This document shows positions 9,310 through 18,825 of a stretch of 64,000 bases of DNA, one piece after another (within the stretch, counting starts at the first letter, position 1; every line of letters starts with the position of its first letter). The stretch is taken from assembly GCF_020911885.1 (NCBI RefSeq), contig NZ_CP087132.1, positions 310,001 through 374,000 on the forward strand, in the 5' to 3' direction. Source of the stretch: Flavobacterium acetivorans (lineage in GTDB: Bacteria; Bacteroidota; Bacteroidia; Flavobacteriales; Flavobacteriaceae). Both the position numbers and the translations under genes were made by a program. The notes beneath the pieces are model-generated. The model was not told the DNA's origin. It ran no database searches and worked only from the letters and a program-made list of their open reading frames with translations.

Positions 9310-9417
9310 TCAAAACGGACATACTTTCATCAATCCATCCCGAAGATGCTCAAGCACTGATTCTTTGGGCAAACAGGGCAATCTTTCAAATAATTCCTCT
9401 AGTATGTCATAAACATA
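9310..9417 (-). other. Possible gene remnant after neuB
   Basis: Directly after the neuB stop the same frame stays open for about 35 codons, with a protein-like composition (ILEELFERLPCLPKESVLEH, then LRDGLMKVCPF and a stop). It does not resemble the SAF domain that usually ends NeuB proteins. It could be the decayed start of another sugar gene or chance. No start codon in this frame is convincing. Confidence 0.25.
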
Positions 9418-10302
9418 TTATATTTTTTTATTTTTTAATTTATCTCTTTGCACTTGCTCAATAGGCAAAATATCGGTTTGTTTATAATCCAAAGCAGCAT
9501 GTACCGCTTTCAAATCACGACATAATTTTCGCAATCCCATAGGTTCCAAGGAAGCAGCATGATCTGTCCCTTTCCATGTTCTATCCAATGTATAATGCCG
9601 CTCGATAATATTTGCTCCCAAAGCATAGGCCGCAACATCTACCGCTATTCCCAGATGATGACCTGAAAAACCGATGTGTTTTACTTGCGCTCCATACTGT
9701 TGTTGCAAGAAATGAATATCCAACAAACAGACGTCTTCAAAAGGCACCGGATAACCCGAAGTGCAATTATATAATACCAAGTCTTTATTTCGATTTTTTT
9801 GGACAAAAAATTGAAATAAATCGGCTATTTCCGCTTTGGTCGTCATTCCGGTCGAAATGTGTATTTCACCTTGATAATGATCACACAACCATCCTAACAT
9901 CTCATAATTATTATTGCAGGCCGAAGGGATTTTTATAAATTCAGGATTTAGGGAGACTATCTCTCTGGCTGAAGTAGCATCCCAGACGGAGGTTGAATAC
10001 GCCACGCCCACTTCCTCACAGTATTTTTTTAGTTCTGCATGTTGGTTTACATTAAATTCCAAGAACTCCCGATGCGCCCCATAAGTACTGCCATAAGCAT
10101 TCGACTCATTAGGATGTGGCGCATTGTATTGCGCTTCGGTTAATAATTCCTTATTGTTTCTTTTTTGAAATTTGACGGCATCCACATGACAAAAAATCTT
10201 GGCGATTTTAATCAACTCTTTGGCAATTTCCATATCACCTTTGTGGTTGCAACCAATCTCGGCAATGATATATGGGGCTTTGTACTCATTCTTTTTTAAC
10301 AT
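9418..10302 (-). CDS. NeuB/NANS-like nonulosonate (sialic acid family) synthase
   Basis: Condenses phosphoenolpyruvate with a hexosamine-type sugar to a nine-carbon sugar. TIM-barrel landmarks are YIIAEIGCNHKGD, DAVKFQKRNN, TYGAHREFLEF, STGMTTKAEI, NCTSGYPVPFEDV, IGFSGHHLGIAV and ERHYTLDRTWKGTDHAASLE. The YGxHRxxLEF segment is closer to animal NANS (which uses a 6-phosphate substrate) than to many bacterial NeuB. At 294 residues it ends at the linker and lacks the C-terminal SAF domain found in ~350-residue homologues. The downstream partner (10484-11641) has a phosphatase domain, which fits a 9-phosphate product. Confidence 0.85.
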   Translation of the reverse strand: MLKKNEYKAPYIIAEIGCNHKGDMEIAKELIKIAKIFCHVDAVKFQKRNNKELLTEAQYNAPHPNESNAYGSTYGAHREFLEFNVNQHAELKKYCEEVGVAYSTSVWDATSAREIVSLNPEFIKIPSACNNNYEMLGWLCDHYQGEIHISTGMTTKAEIADLFQFFVQKNRNKDLVLYNCTSGYPVPFEDVCLLDIHFLQQQYGAQVKHIGFSGHHLGIAVDVAAYALGANIIERHYTLDRTWKGTDHAASLEPMGLRKLCRDLKAVHAALDYKQTDILPIEQVQRDKLKNKKI

Positions 10303-10483
10303 ATTAAAAAGATAAATAAAGTTAATACTATCAAATCCTTAATCTCTAAATTAATTGTCTACACAAATGTCAGACTGAGCTTGACCGCTGTTTATTCCAC
10401 TTTTATAAAATCTTCGCTGTCAGACTGAGCTTGTCGAAGTCAATGGCTCAACACGGCAAAACTGAACTGAACAGCGGCAAAAC
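10303..10483. repeat. REP-like palindromes between neuB and neuA
   Basis: TGTCAGACTGAGCTTG occurs at about 10367 and again at 10418, the latter extended to TGTCGAAGTCA. A diverged inverted pair (GACCGCTGTTTATTCC / GAACAGCGGC) surrounds them. This is the same dispersed family as elsewhere in the window. It separates two genes that would otherwise be adjacent. Confidence 0.6.
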
Positions 10484-11641
10484 TCAAAATCTCCTATTAT
10501 ACTTTAAAATCCACTCACAAACCTCTCTTATCGCACCATCGGCCGAATTATGGTTTAGTAAGATATCAGCATGAACTTTAACGCTGTCGGTGGCATTAGC
10601 AGGAGCAAAAGACCAGCCGGAACTACACATATTAGCCAAATCATTGACATCGTCTCCCACATAAGCCACCGCTTCAAATCCAGTGTTTTTATCGGCTAAA
10701 AAATGCTTCAAAAAAGAATATTTATCCTTAACCCCAAAAAAAGCATTCGCTATTTGAAGCTTTTTCATTCGCTGTTCCACCAATTTGGAATTCTCAGAAG
10801 TTAGTGCCACCACTTCCACATTATGCTGACGTAAAATTTCCAGCCCCATGCCATCACGCATGTCAAACTTTTTGGCAAACTCCCCTCCTTCATTATAATA
10901 AATGCCTCCATCAGTAAAAACGCCGTCTACATCCAACACCAAATATTGAATTCGTTGATTACTTTTACTCTTTTTTTGTCGTTCTATCAAAAGATTTTCT
11001 ATGATCGTCCAATCAGACAGACTGTCGATTTCCATTAAGGCTTCTTCAGGCATTTCTACCAGCCCAATTGTTCCGCTTACCCGATTTTTGGATTTCAAAA
11101 AGCCTTCTTTCGTTGTACAGTAAACCGCTCCATTTTCTATCAATAAACCTTCAAAATCCTGTCTTCTGGGCCTGTTGAACACATTGTAATTTTGTGCTGT
11201 CCCATCTGCATTCCAAGTGAAACGATGCGTTTTGACTACGGTCAAAGCGGCATCATACTGCTCGATGGAAATTTTATCCAATGCAGCATTAATATCAGTA
11301 GCTAAGGTTAAAGGCGAAGTAGCCTGAAGCAAACACAAAATGGCATAGTCATTATTTATTTTTTCTGAAAACTCCAGCATCGTACTCTCGGTAGAAGCTG
11401 TATCATTGGCATTGTCTTCGCTACGAAGCATGGCTTTTACCTTGGGGGTCCAATGGTATTCCCGCTCCACATAGGCTACAATTTCCGTATCATTGGTAAA
11501 TACAACTACCTCATCCAAATTAGAGAAAATAGCTTCTGTAAGAACCCATGAAAATAAGGGACGTCCCAGCATTTTCTTTTTGTTCTTTCCGGGAATTCCT
11601 TTTGAATCTTTGCGAAGGGGAATGATTGCTGTTTTTTTCAT
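10484..11641 (-). CDS. neuA: CMP-nonulosonate synthetase fused to a KdsC-like HAD phosphatase
   Basis: 385-residue bifunctional enzyme. Residues ~1-225 are an acylneuraminate cytidylyltransferase (AIIPLRKDSKGIPGKNKKKM, LLQATSPLT, ENGAVYCTTKEGF). Residues ~232-385 are a HAD-type domain of the Kdo-8-phosphate phosphatase group (YLVLDVDGVFTDGGIYYNEG, ALTSENSK, GVKDKYSF, YVGDDVNDLANM). The same domain order occurs in animal CMAS. With the NANS-like synthase it could dephosphorylate a nonulosonate 9-phosphate and then activate it with CTP, leaving a CMP-sugar for the neighbouring transferases. No UDP-GlcNAc 2-epimerase (NeuC) or lyase is visible here, so the exact sugar (Neu5Ac, KDN or other) is open. 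Confidence 0.9.
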   Translation of the reverse strand: MKKTAIIPLRKDSKGIPGKNKKKMLGRPLFSWVLTEAIFSNLDEVVVFTNDTEIVAYVEREYHWTPKVKAMLRSEDNANDTASTESTMLEFSEKINNDYAILCLLQATSPLTLATDINAALDKISIEQYDAALTVVKTHRFTWNADGTAQNYNVFNRPRRQDFEGLLIENGAVYCTTKEGFLKSKNRVSGTIGLVEMPEEALMEIDSLSDWTIIENLLIERQKKSKSNQRIQYLVLDVDGVFTDGGIYYNEGGEFAKKFDMRDGMGLEILRQHNVEVVALTSENSKLVEQRMKKLQIANAFFGVKDKYSFLKHFLADKNTGFEAVAYVGDDVNDLANMCSSGWSFAPANATDSVKVHADILLNHNSADGAIREVCEWILKYNRRF

Positions 11642-11704
11642 ATTATATTTTTTCGCTTTTGTTTAAAAAATAATTTTAATGGTTGAAAAAGTATTAGCTA
11701 CAAA

Positions 11705-12586
11705 CTAATATTTTATTCCTTTTATAGTTTTTAATTTTCGCAAAGTGCTTTTTTGAACTGGTTTCCTATATTTTAGGACATGAAATATTTCTTTGCAAGT
11801 ATTAAAAATTGATTTCCAAAACAACTGAAAATACTTAAAATCATGTAGAGCATATTTTTTGAAATTATGAAATAGCAATCTTATAATTTTCAGTATTGGA
11901 TTTGGAAAATAAACCACATAATAAAAGATAGTATTTTTTAGTTGCTTTTCAAATCGAAAATAATTTCTGCCCTGTGTTAAACGTTTTTTTTTGTTCACTC
12001 TATGATTCACTATTATTGTATTATCATAGTAAATTTCATAACCTAAATCTAACACTTCAATAGACAAACAAGATTCTTCACCATAAATATCTATCCAAAC
12101 AGGGAAACCATTGGTTTTCTCATAAATTTCTTTTCGAATAGCGAAGCCACATCCCACAAAATCATTTGTTTTGTAATTTTCAATTTCGGCTTCCGCCTTT
12201 TCTAAGGATTCTTTATCCGATACGAAAACACCTCTAATTTCTTGAAAAGCAATAATACCAATTCTTGTGTCTGATAAAAAAATAGATTTGATTTTAGTAA
12301 TAAAATCTTCATTCAAAGGATGTGAATCATCATCTAAACCTATAAAAAAAACACCTTTTGCCTTTTTATACAACTCATTTCTTGCAGGAGAAGCACTGAT
12401 ACTTATTTCAGAAATTTCCCATTTTACCCATGGATATTTTTCAATTAAAACTTCCGTTTTTTTGCAACCGTCAACAAAAACTAAGACTTCTTGAATAGAT
12501 AAATCTAATAATACAGATAATTTGTTTAAGGTGATTTCCAGTTCATCCGGTCTGTTCTTTGTTACAATTAGTATCGATACTTCCAT
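11705..12586 (-). CDS. Glycosyltransferase family 2
   Basis: 293-residue GT-A enzyme. It starts VSILIVTKNRPDELEITL, has the metal/donor motif FIGLDDDSHP near residue 85 and an acceptor-side acidic motif in DIYGEESCLSIEV. The basic C-terminus (RFEKQLKNTIFYYVVYFP) suggests peripheral membrane contact. Only 9 bp separate it from the GT4 gene upstream (12596-13741), so the two are in one operon. Specificity unknown. Confidence 0.87.
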   Translation of the reverse strand: MEVSILIVTKNRPDELEITLNKLSVLLDLSIQEVLVFVDGCKKTEVLIEKYPWVKWEISEISISASPARNELYKKAKGVFFIGLDDDSHPLNEDFITKIKSIFLSDTRIGIIAFQEIRGVFVSDKESLEKAEAEIENYKTNDFVGCGFAIRKEIYEKTNGFPVWIDIYGEESCLSIEVLDLGYEIYYDNTIIVNHRVNKKKRLTQGRNYFRFEKQLKNTIFYYVVYFPNPILKIIRLLFHNFKKYALHDFKYFQLFWKSIFNTCKEIFHVLKYRKPVQKSTLRKLKTIKGIKY

Positions 12587-12595
12587 TCTAAATAT

Positions 12596-13741
12596 TTATG
12601 ATATAATGTCTTTATATAATTGTACAATTCCTGCTTTTAAATATTCTCTATTATAATTCTTAGCAACAAAATCTACATTATGCTTTTGCGCTTGAGCTCT
12701 TACTGCTGGATTTAAAATAGCCCATTCTATATTTTTGGCTATTTCTAATGAATCAAACGGATTTTCAATTAACAAACCATTAACTCCATGCGCTATAACT
12801 TCTTCCGTCGCTTTTCCTGGATTAGATTGTATGGGAAAAGCTCCCATACCCATAGCTTCCAATAAAACATTTGGCATACCATCAGAAATATTGTTGGCAA
12901 TATGTAAAATACTTCTTCCCATCAATTGTAATAAATCGGCATTAGCTATAAAGACCTCTCTTTCATATATTTCAACTTTTAAGGACTTGAAAAAATCTGA
13001 TTTTTCAACTCGCTCTTTTACCGAAATATCGGCACTATAAATAATAATTTGAAGATTTTTCAATAATTCAAAAGGTACTAATTCTATCGCTTCAATCACC
13101 TTTAAAGCTTTACCTAGTCTATCTTCGTAACCTTTTATTATTAAAACATTTCTTTCCTTTATAGCTTGAATATACTTTTCTTCAATATTTATTCCACCAT
13201 TACCAGGATAAACTCCTAAAAACTTCCCCCTAAAATCATTTTGATTTATAATTTCATAATCCCTTTTACAATCGGTAATTAAATAATCAACTCTTTTTAA
13301 AAACTTTTTAAATTGTTCTTCTGGAACCCCTAACTCTTTATAAAAATAAACATCATTACCCCATGAAGAATAGATAAATTTTAAATTTACTCTTTGCTCT
13401 ATTACTTCTAATACAGGTAAGCCTGCTAATTGCATTTCAAAACAATGTATAATATCGGGCTGAATATCATTGACCACTTTCTCAAAAACAGTAGTTATTT
13501 TCCTTTCGTTGTAAAATTGAATGTTTTGATAAATTAGAGGGAACTTATTTTTAATAAAATACCTAAAAGGGTAATCATATTTTAATTTCCATCCTTTAAT
13601 TTGATGTACCCAATCTATTCTATCAACCTTGCTGCCACCATCGGTGCTGTTAAACCAATACACCTCATATTCTAAACCTTTCAGCTGGTTTACCCATTGA
13701 AAAAAATGATGATTCGGTATGGCTATCATAAGAATTTTCAT
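12596..13741 (-). CDS. Glycosyltransferase family 4 (GT-B)
   Basis: 381 residues with GT-B architecture. The N-terminal half contains DIIHCFEMQLAGLPV and FIYSSWGNDVYFYKELG. The C-terminal half contains IIYSADISVKERV, the donor loop HIANNISDGMPNVLLEAMGM (an EX7E-like region with one Glu replaced by Asp) and AHGVNGLLIENPFDS. It is predicted to extend the polysaccharide repeat from a nucleotide sugar. It sits inside the glycosyltransferase cluster; acceptor unknown. Confidence 0.88.
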   Translation of the reverse strand: MKILMIAIPNHHFFQWVNQLKGLEYEVYWFNSTDGGSKVDRIDWVHQIKGWKLKYDYPFRYFIKNKFPLIYQNIQFYNERKITTVFEKVVNDIQPDIIHCFEMQLAGLPVLEVIEQRVNLKFIYSSWGNDVYFYKELGVPEEQFKKFLKRVDYLITDCKRDYEIINQNDFRGKFLGVYPGNGGINIEEKYIQAIKERNVLIIKGYEDRLGKALKVIEAIELVPFELLKNLQIIIYSADISVKERVEKSDFFKSLKVEIYEREVFIANADLLQLMGRSILHIANNISDGMPNVLLEAMGMGAFPIQSNPGKATEEVIAHGVNGLLIENPFDSLEIAKNIEWAILNPAVRAQAQKHNVDFVAKNYNREYLKAGIVQLYKDIIS

Positions 13742-13784
13742 GTTAATTTAATGAATTAGGAATCGTGATTAGAATAGCTATCAT

Positions 13785-15263
13785 TTATGTTAAAAGTGGA
13801 TTTACAATATTTTGTTTCTCGAATATATATTTATTTTCTTTTATTTGATGGAAGAGTCTTAAAAAATCCGTCTTAAAACTTGTACTAGTTTGATTAATGA
13901 AATAGATAAACTCACTATCAATATAATCCTTATATATTTCCTTCCCTATTGAATTTATAATTACAGAAGGAACTCCCATCATTTTCGCTTCAATTACACT
14001 TCCGGAGAAAGCAGTAATATGAATAACTGCTTTACTCATAATTTCTGGTAAAGGAACTTCCTTTGCATCATGAATGTCATAATTTCTTTTGTCAACTCCT
14101 AAACTATCCAAATAAAATTTAATGTCATCTATACTAAACTCATTTCTAGGATGAAGTCTAATTGCCCACGAACACTCGGAATCATTTATAGATTCTCCTA
14201 GCTTTTTATTAAACATTTCCGACAAGGGCATCAGATTCAAAGTATATAAGATTACCTTATTTTCAGGCTTTAAATTACTGTTTTTTTGTTTCCAATACTG
14301 CAAATAAGGTTGTCCTACAACTTTTGTAATAATATTCGATGTATTTTTGGCCCAATAATCTATGCATACCTTAGATTTTTCATCCCAACTCCAATATTGT
14401 TTGGGCATAATATTGAAACCCTCCAAAGGCATTTTTGTCCATGATGAAAAGACCATATGTACATTTGATTGTGTGCCATGTTGAAAATCGATTGTTTTAA
14501 TATTTAAGTTGTTGGCTGTCAAAACGGCTGCATATAAGTCATCCCAGCCAAAATATCCCGAAAAAATAATCTTATCAGGTTTTACTTTTAAATAAAATCT
14601 TTTATAAAAAATAGCCAAATTTTGTATTTTAGTAGACCATTTTAGTAGATCTTTTATCGTGATCTTTAACATTTTTGTATTTTCTATCTCATCCTCAACA
14701 ACGCTTAGAAAATCTTGATAATCATTTAACGAATAATTATTTCTTTGGGACTGGAATTGAGCCTTTAATTTCATAACTAATTTAAAATCCTCAAGTAACC
14801 TTTCCAAAGGTATAATCGCTTTTTGATTATAATTATATTGATATACTTTTTGATATTCAATCATATAGACTTCCTTTTCTAGTTGATGATGAGAAACCAT
14901 AGCATCAAAGAATCTATTAAAATACTCTTGCCCGTGTTTAACCCGATGAAAATGAGCTCCAAAAAAAACAATTTTCTTTTTCTTTAAAGAAAGAAAAAAA
15001 GATTCAACTCTAAAAAGACCTGTGACTAAGTTTAACGCTAACTTCAGGTTATCAATCCATTTTTTATCTATTTTATTTTTACGATTATCATTAGCACTAT
15101 TGTCAGTATTTGGCTCTAAATTAGAATTTCTAAGTAATAAAAAGTATAATTTTATTCGAACATAAGGCCAAATATGAATCCCGTTTACAATCCATTGATC
15201 AACCTCAAAACTTGATTCTAATGCTAGAATTTTTTCTTTAACAATCAAATGGCTTTGGTTCAT
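13785..15263 (-). CDS. GT-B-like capsule/sialyltransferase-like protein
   Basis: 492 residues, not a standard GT4. The second half has IKTIDFQHGTQSNVHMVFSS, VVGQPYLQYW, WAIRLHPRNEFSIDD and VIHITAFSGSVIEAKMMGVP. FQHG plus an HP motif and a serine-rich donor loop occur in the GT-B superfamily that includes CDP-glycerol transferases and bacterial sialyltransferases. Because a CMP-nonulosonate is made two genes away, it is a reasonable candidate for the nonulosonate transferase, but this rests on context. No membrane segment or signal peptide is seen. Confidence 0.5.
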   Translation of the reverse strand: MNQSHLIVKEKILALESSFEVDQWIVNGIHIWPYVRIKLYFLLLRNSNLEPNTDNSANDNRKNKIDKKWIDNLKLALNLVTGLFRVESFFLSLKKKKIVFFGAHFHRVKHGQEYFNRFFDAMVSHHQLEKEVYMIEYQKVYQYNYNQKAIIPLERLLEDFKLVMKLKAQFQSQRNNYSLNDYQDFLSVVEDEIENTKMLKITIKDLLKWSTKIQNLAIFYKRFYLKVKPDKIIFSGYFGWDDLYAAVLTANNLNIKTIDFQHGTQSNVHMVFSSWTKMPLEGFNIMPKQYWSWDEKSKVCIDYWAKNTSNIITKVVGQPYLQYWKQKNSNLKPENKVILYTLNLMPLSEMFNKKLGESINDSECSWAIRLHPRNEFSIDDIKFYLDSLGVDKRNYDIHDAKEVPLPEIMSKAVIHITAFSGSVIEAKMMGVPSVIINSIGKEIYKDYIDSEFIYFINQTSTSFKTDFLRLFHQIKENKYIFEKQNIVNPLLT

Positions 15264-15366
15264 CTTTCAATAATTTATTCTCTTTTTGACTACAATTAGG
15301 ACATGTGATTCGTTTTCGAGAATAGTTTTATCTTTTTAAGTAATATTATTCTGCACCTAGAGATTA

Positions 15367-16134
15367 TTAAAGATTCCGTTTCACAAAATTCAATATTAAC
15401 CTCTTTAATCCAAATTTATCTAATATTTCACCCATAAATTTCCGACAATTGAAATAAGAACGGGGTACAATACGCTTATTGCCGATTCGCTTTTTTTCTT
15501 TAATTGCAATATTAATAAGTTCTAAATTTGGCTCAATTAAAACATCTTTTTCTTTTCTTAAATACCAAGTCGGATACCAACAGTATTGTACATCTTCTTG
15601 CCCTCCAGTCACTGAGAGTTTAGCTCCGAGCTTTGATGTAAAATCATTAACAGCCCACTTAACCAATGGCCAATCATCATGATAATCATCTCCTGCTAAA
15701 ATACCTCCCACTTTTAACTTTTTGTACCATTCAATAATTGTTTTACCTCCTTCCTCGCCAGTATGAGCATACCCATCAATATATATAAAATCAAAATAAT
15801 TATCGTCGTATAAGTCATAAGCTTCCTCGAATGTCATCCTTAAAAGCCGATAGTTAACTACATCAAGTCCTATATATCTTAAGGCTCTCTTATACTCTGT
15901 AGTGTTATGCATGTCCCCATACTGGTCAACGCCCCAAAAAAGCTTAAACTTACCACTATTAATCATTCGTTTAGAATAAACACCAGTCGCAATACCCAAT
16001 TCAATACCAATGTTATCAACACCAACTAACTCATTAACAACATCATGCCTGAGCATATTATCCATTATCTCAAGTTCGACATTAGGCGTTTTCTCTCTAG
16101 CAATTTTAACGACACTGGTTTTATTTAAAAACAT
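15367..16134 (-). CDS. Class I SAM-dependent methyltransferase
   Basis: 255 residues. The SAM-binding loop is IGIELGIATGVYSKRMI near residue 40, followed by WGVDQYGD (acidic end of strand 2), YFDFIYIDGYAHTGEEGGK and VGGILAGDDYHDDW (typical of the Methyltransf_24-like group). It is probably a sugar O-methyltransferase for the glycan, since it is embedded among glycosyltransferases; the substrate is not evident. The C-terminus is basic and could associate with the membrane. Confidence 0.75.
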   Translation of the reverse strand: MFLNKTSVVKIAREKTPNVELEIMDNMLRHDVVNELVGVDNIGIELGIATGVYSKRMINSGKFKLFWGVDQYGDMHNTTEYKRALRYIGLDVVNYRLLRMTFEEAYDLYDDNYFDFIYIDGYAHTGEEGGKTIIEWYKKLKVGGILAGDDYHDDWPLVKWAVNDFTSKLGAKLSVTGGQEDVQYCWYPTWYLRKEKDVLIEPNLELINIAIKEKKRIGNKRIVPRSYFNCRKFMGEILDKFGLKRLILNFVKRNL

Positions 16135-16279
16135 AGTAATAAACTTTTTAATTAAAAATAATTCTTCTCAAAAAACAGATAGATTAAAAAAAACTAAATT
16201 GTTGTCACGCGACCTTTAGACACTTATTCACTAACATAAACAATTATTAATAAATAAATTATTTCGATTTACTAATTTA

Positions 16280-17059
16280 TTAAAATTTTTCCGGCTTATT
16301 AAAAATGAATCGAATTAAAAAAAATGACCTTTTTAATAGGTAATATAAATCGATTATAGCATATTTTGAGATTTTAAATACTGAAATTACAAAACCATTA
16401 AAAATACTTTGTAACGCGATATCGTGATGCCAAAGTTGATAATTACCAACAACATCATTCTTGAACCTAAAAAAAATTTGGTCCTTTGTTCTTTTGATTT
16501 CATAATGAAATATAGCGGGGACGAAATCAATCTCATAGCCTTCTCCCAGAACTCTTACTGTCCACTCCTTATCTTCAAAAGTAGCTACATCTTCTCGAAA
16601 GGAATGTTTTTTCCAAACTTCCCTACTAAAAGCGGATCCAGAAAAAATCAATCCTGATTTATTAGGATCTTTCTTTGCATCGATTTTATTGATAAAATTT
16701 TTATAATCACTCGAATTGTGTAAACATCTTAACCCTGCTAAATTTGGATTCGCCTCGAATTTTTGTTTTATCAGTTTAAAAAAATCATGACTTACGGGAT
16801 AAGAGTGGGCGCTAAAAATAACAATGATAGGTGCTAAACATTCACTGGCTGCTATATTAGCACTCCTTCCATAACTAAACTCTTCAAGAGTAACGAATCT
16901 TGCACCAAATTTACCTGTGATTTCTTTACTATTATCCGTTGATAAATTATCAATGACAATAATTTCGTTGATATCATTACGGTATCTTTCTGTCAAATTT
17001 TTCAACAAAAAAGAGAGAGCGTCAGATTGATTTTTATTTCTGATAACAACTGAAATCAT
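16280..17059 (-). CDS. Glycosyltransferase family 2 with SAH in place of the usual DxD
   Basis: 259 residues. GT2 start ISVVIRNKNQSDALSFLL and IIVIDNLSTDNSKEITGK. At the place where most GT2 enzymes have DxD it reads VIFSAHSYPVSHDFF, a variant seen in some polysaccharide GT2 proteins. FEDKEWTVRVLGEGYEI keeps the acidic ED acceptor motif. The C-terminal 60 residues are hydrophobic and basic (YAIIDLYYLLKRSFFLI), suggesting membrane association. It follows the gene at 17063 by 3 bp. Confidence 0.82.
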   Translation of the reverse strand: MISVVIRNKNQSDALSFLLKNLTERYRNDINEIIVIDNLSTDNSKEITGKFGARFVTLEEFSYGRSANIAASECLAPIIVIFSAHSYPVSHDFFKLIKQKFEANPNLAGLRCLHNSSDYKNFINKIDAKKDPNKSGLIFSGSAFSREVWKKHSFREDVATFEDKEWTVRVLGEGYEIDFVPAIFHYEIKRTKDQIFFRFKNDVVGNYQLWHHDIALQSIFNGFVISVFKISKYAIIDLYYLLKRSFFLIRFIFNKPEKF

Positions 17060-17062
17060 GCT

Positions 17063-17920
17063 TTACTTTTGAATTAAAAACAGTTTTGAAATCACTTTAA
17101 AAGGCTTTGTAATTACCTTGCCAATTTTATACTCTATAGAACTTTTAATTTTCAATTCAGTTTCTTTCTGTCTCCGTAGCAAATAAAAAAAATGAGAAAT
17201 CATATTATCGTAATTTTCAATATAGATCTTCTTATGTTTTTTAAATACATACTCCATATTAATTTCACGATGATTTTTTAGCGTATCCATCAACATTGAA
17301 TTCCTTGATTTCCGATAATAAAATAAAAAATCCTCTACAATCTTATATTTTTGACCATTCTTAGTAATAGCAATCCAAAACTCCCAATCCTCAAAGCCTC
17401 TTTTCATAGACTCATCATAGCCTCCCACCTGCTGCCAGCATTTTTTCCTAAAAAGGGAGGTTGCAACTAGATTATTTTCAAACATAAAATTAAGGTAAGT
17501 ACTCCCATAAGGTCGTAATTTATGAACTACATTCGTTATATTTTTGCTAAAAAACTGGGTAAAGCAAGAAACTATTGCTAAGGAGTCATCAGTATGCAAT
17601 TCAGGCACTAGCTTCGTTAAATAATCCTTATGTAGCATATCATCTGAATCTAAAGGCAAAATATATTCTCCTTTGCTTATTTTAATTCCTGCATTTCTGG
17701 CACTTGACAATCCTCCATTTTCTTTATATAAATAACTAAATCGATTGTCTTTTTCACACCATAGTTGAGCTACCTCAGCAGTATTATCAGGACTTCCATC
17801 ATTAACAATAATACATTCCCAATAGGGATAACTTTGTTCTAAAACCGAGAGTAAAGCCTCATCAAGAAAATGGGCTTGTTTATAACAAGGAACAATTATA
17901 GAAACAATTGGAATATTCAT
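17063..17920 (-). CDS. Glycosyltransferase family 2
   Basis: 285 residues. VSIIVPCYKQAHFLDEALLS opens the GT-A fold, IIVNDGSPDNTAEV binds the nucleotide, LPLDSDDMLHKDY carries the DSD metal motif and RGFEDWEFWIAI the catalytic-base region. Its start overlaps the stop of the next gene (17917-18771) by 4 bp, so translation is coupled. The two proteins are clearly paralogous (shared FEDW/YEDW and C-terminal YKIG segments) and probably arose by tandem duplication. Confidence 0.9.
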   Translation of the reverse strand: MNIPIVSIIVPCYKQAHFLDEALLSVLEQSYPYWECIIVNDGSPDNTAEVAQLWCEKDNRFSYLYKENGGLSSARNAGIKISKGEYILPLDSDDMLHKDYLTKLVPELHTDDSLAIVSCFTQFFSKNITNVVHKLRPYGSTYLNFMFENNLVATSLFRKKCWQQVGGYDESMKRGFEDWEFWIAITKNGQKYKIVEDFLFYYRKSRNSMLMDTLKNHREINMEYVFKKHKKIYIENYDNMISHFFYLLRRQKETELKIKSSIEYKIGKVITKPFKVISKLFLIQK

Positions 17921-18771
17921 CTTATGAACCTGTTTATTATTACATTAAATATCCTTAGGGGATTCATCATTAAAGTTCCTATTTTATAGGTGAATGATTT
18001 TTTCAATTGCTTATTTTTTTGATTTAAAGCTGAGTTGTTTTCTAATAATTGCAAAGCATATCCTTCGAAAGAATTAAAATACAATTCTTTGTGCTTTAGA
18101 AAGATATATTTTTTTATCTCATAGTCATGTATTTTCTCAGCAGTTTGATCGCGAGATGTATTTTTTATTCTATAATTAAAGAGAACCTCATTAATTATAT
18201 ACATTTCCCAGTTATCTTTTAAAATCGAAATCCAAAAATCCCAATCTTCATATCCATAAAGCATATTCTCATCAAATCCTGATATTACTTCCCAACATTT
18301 CCTTCTAAACATTGAGGTTCCTAAGGCATTGTTCTTGACTAAAAAATTTCTAACATTCCCTCCTAATGGTTTAATTATATTATTATTCCTTTCTTTATTT
18401 CCAAAGACTTTATACCAACAACCTACAACTCCTATATTTTCATTTTCATTTAAAACTTGAACTGCTTTTTCAATAAAAGTGGGCTCAAAAGAATCATCGG
18501 CATCGAGATTCAAAATATAATCCGTTTTAGCCAAAGAAATTGCCCTATTTCTAGCACTGCTGACACCTTTATTCTCCTGATAAATAATTTGCACATTAGG
18601 AGAACTTATAGTTTTTAAAATTTTTATAGTTTCTTCCCCAGATCCGTCATCCACAATTATGATCTCATCTGCTTTGACTGTTTGATTCAATATAGACTCT
18701 AAAGCTTCCATAATATATCTCCCGTCATTATAACAGGGAATTACCACAGTAACATTAGAATTAGACATCAT
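17917..18771 (-). CDS. Glycosyltransferase family 2 (tandem paralogue)
   Basis: 284 residues. VTVVIPCYNDGRYIMEALES, IIVDDGSGEETIKI, LNLDADDSFEPTFIEKA and YGYEDWDFWISI mark a GT-A glycosyltransferase. It resembles the downstream gene along its whole length, including C-terminal SFTYKIGTLMMNPLRIFN versus SIEYKIGKVITKPFKVIS. Two consecutive ATG codons lie at the start; either could be used. Each paralogue presumably adds a different sugar or linkage. Confidence 0.9.
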   Translation of the reverse strand: MMSNSNVTVVIPCYNDGRYIMEALESILNQTVKADEIIIVDDGSGEETIKILKTISSPNVQIIYQENKGVSSARNRAISLAKTDYILNLDADDSFEPTFIEKAVQVLNENENIGVVGCWYKVFGNKERNNNIIKPLGGNVRNFLVKNNALGTSMFRRKCWEVISGFDENMLYGYEDWDFWISILKDNWEMYIINEVLFNYRIKNTSRDQTAEKIHDYEIKKYIFLKHKELYFNSFEGYALQLLENNSALNQKNKQLKKSFTYKIGTLMMNPLRIFNVIINRFIR

Positions 18772-18825
18772 TATATTTATATATTAAAACAAATAAATAC
18801 TAGTATTATATTTAGCAACTCTATT

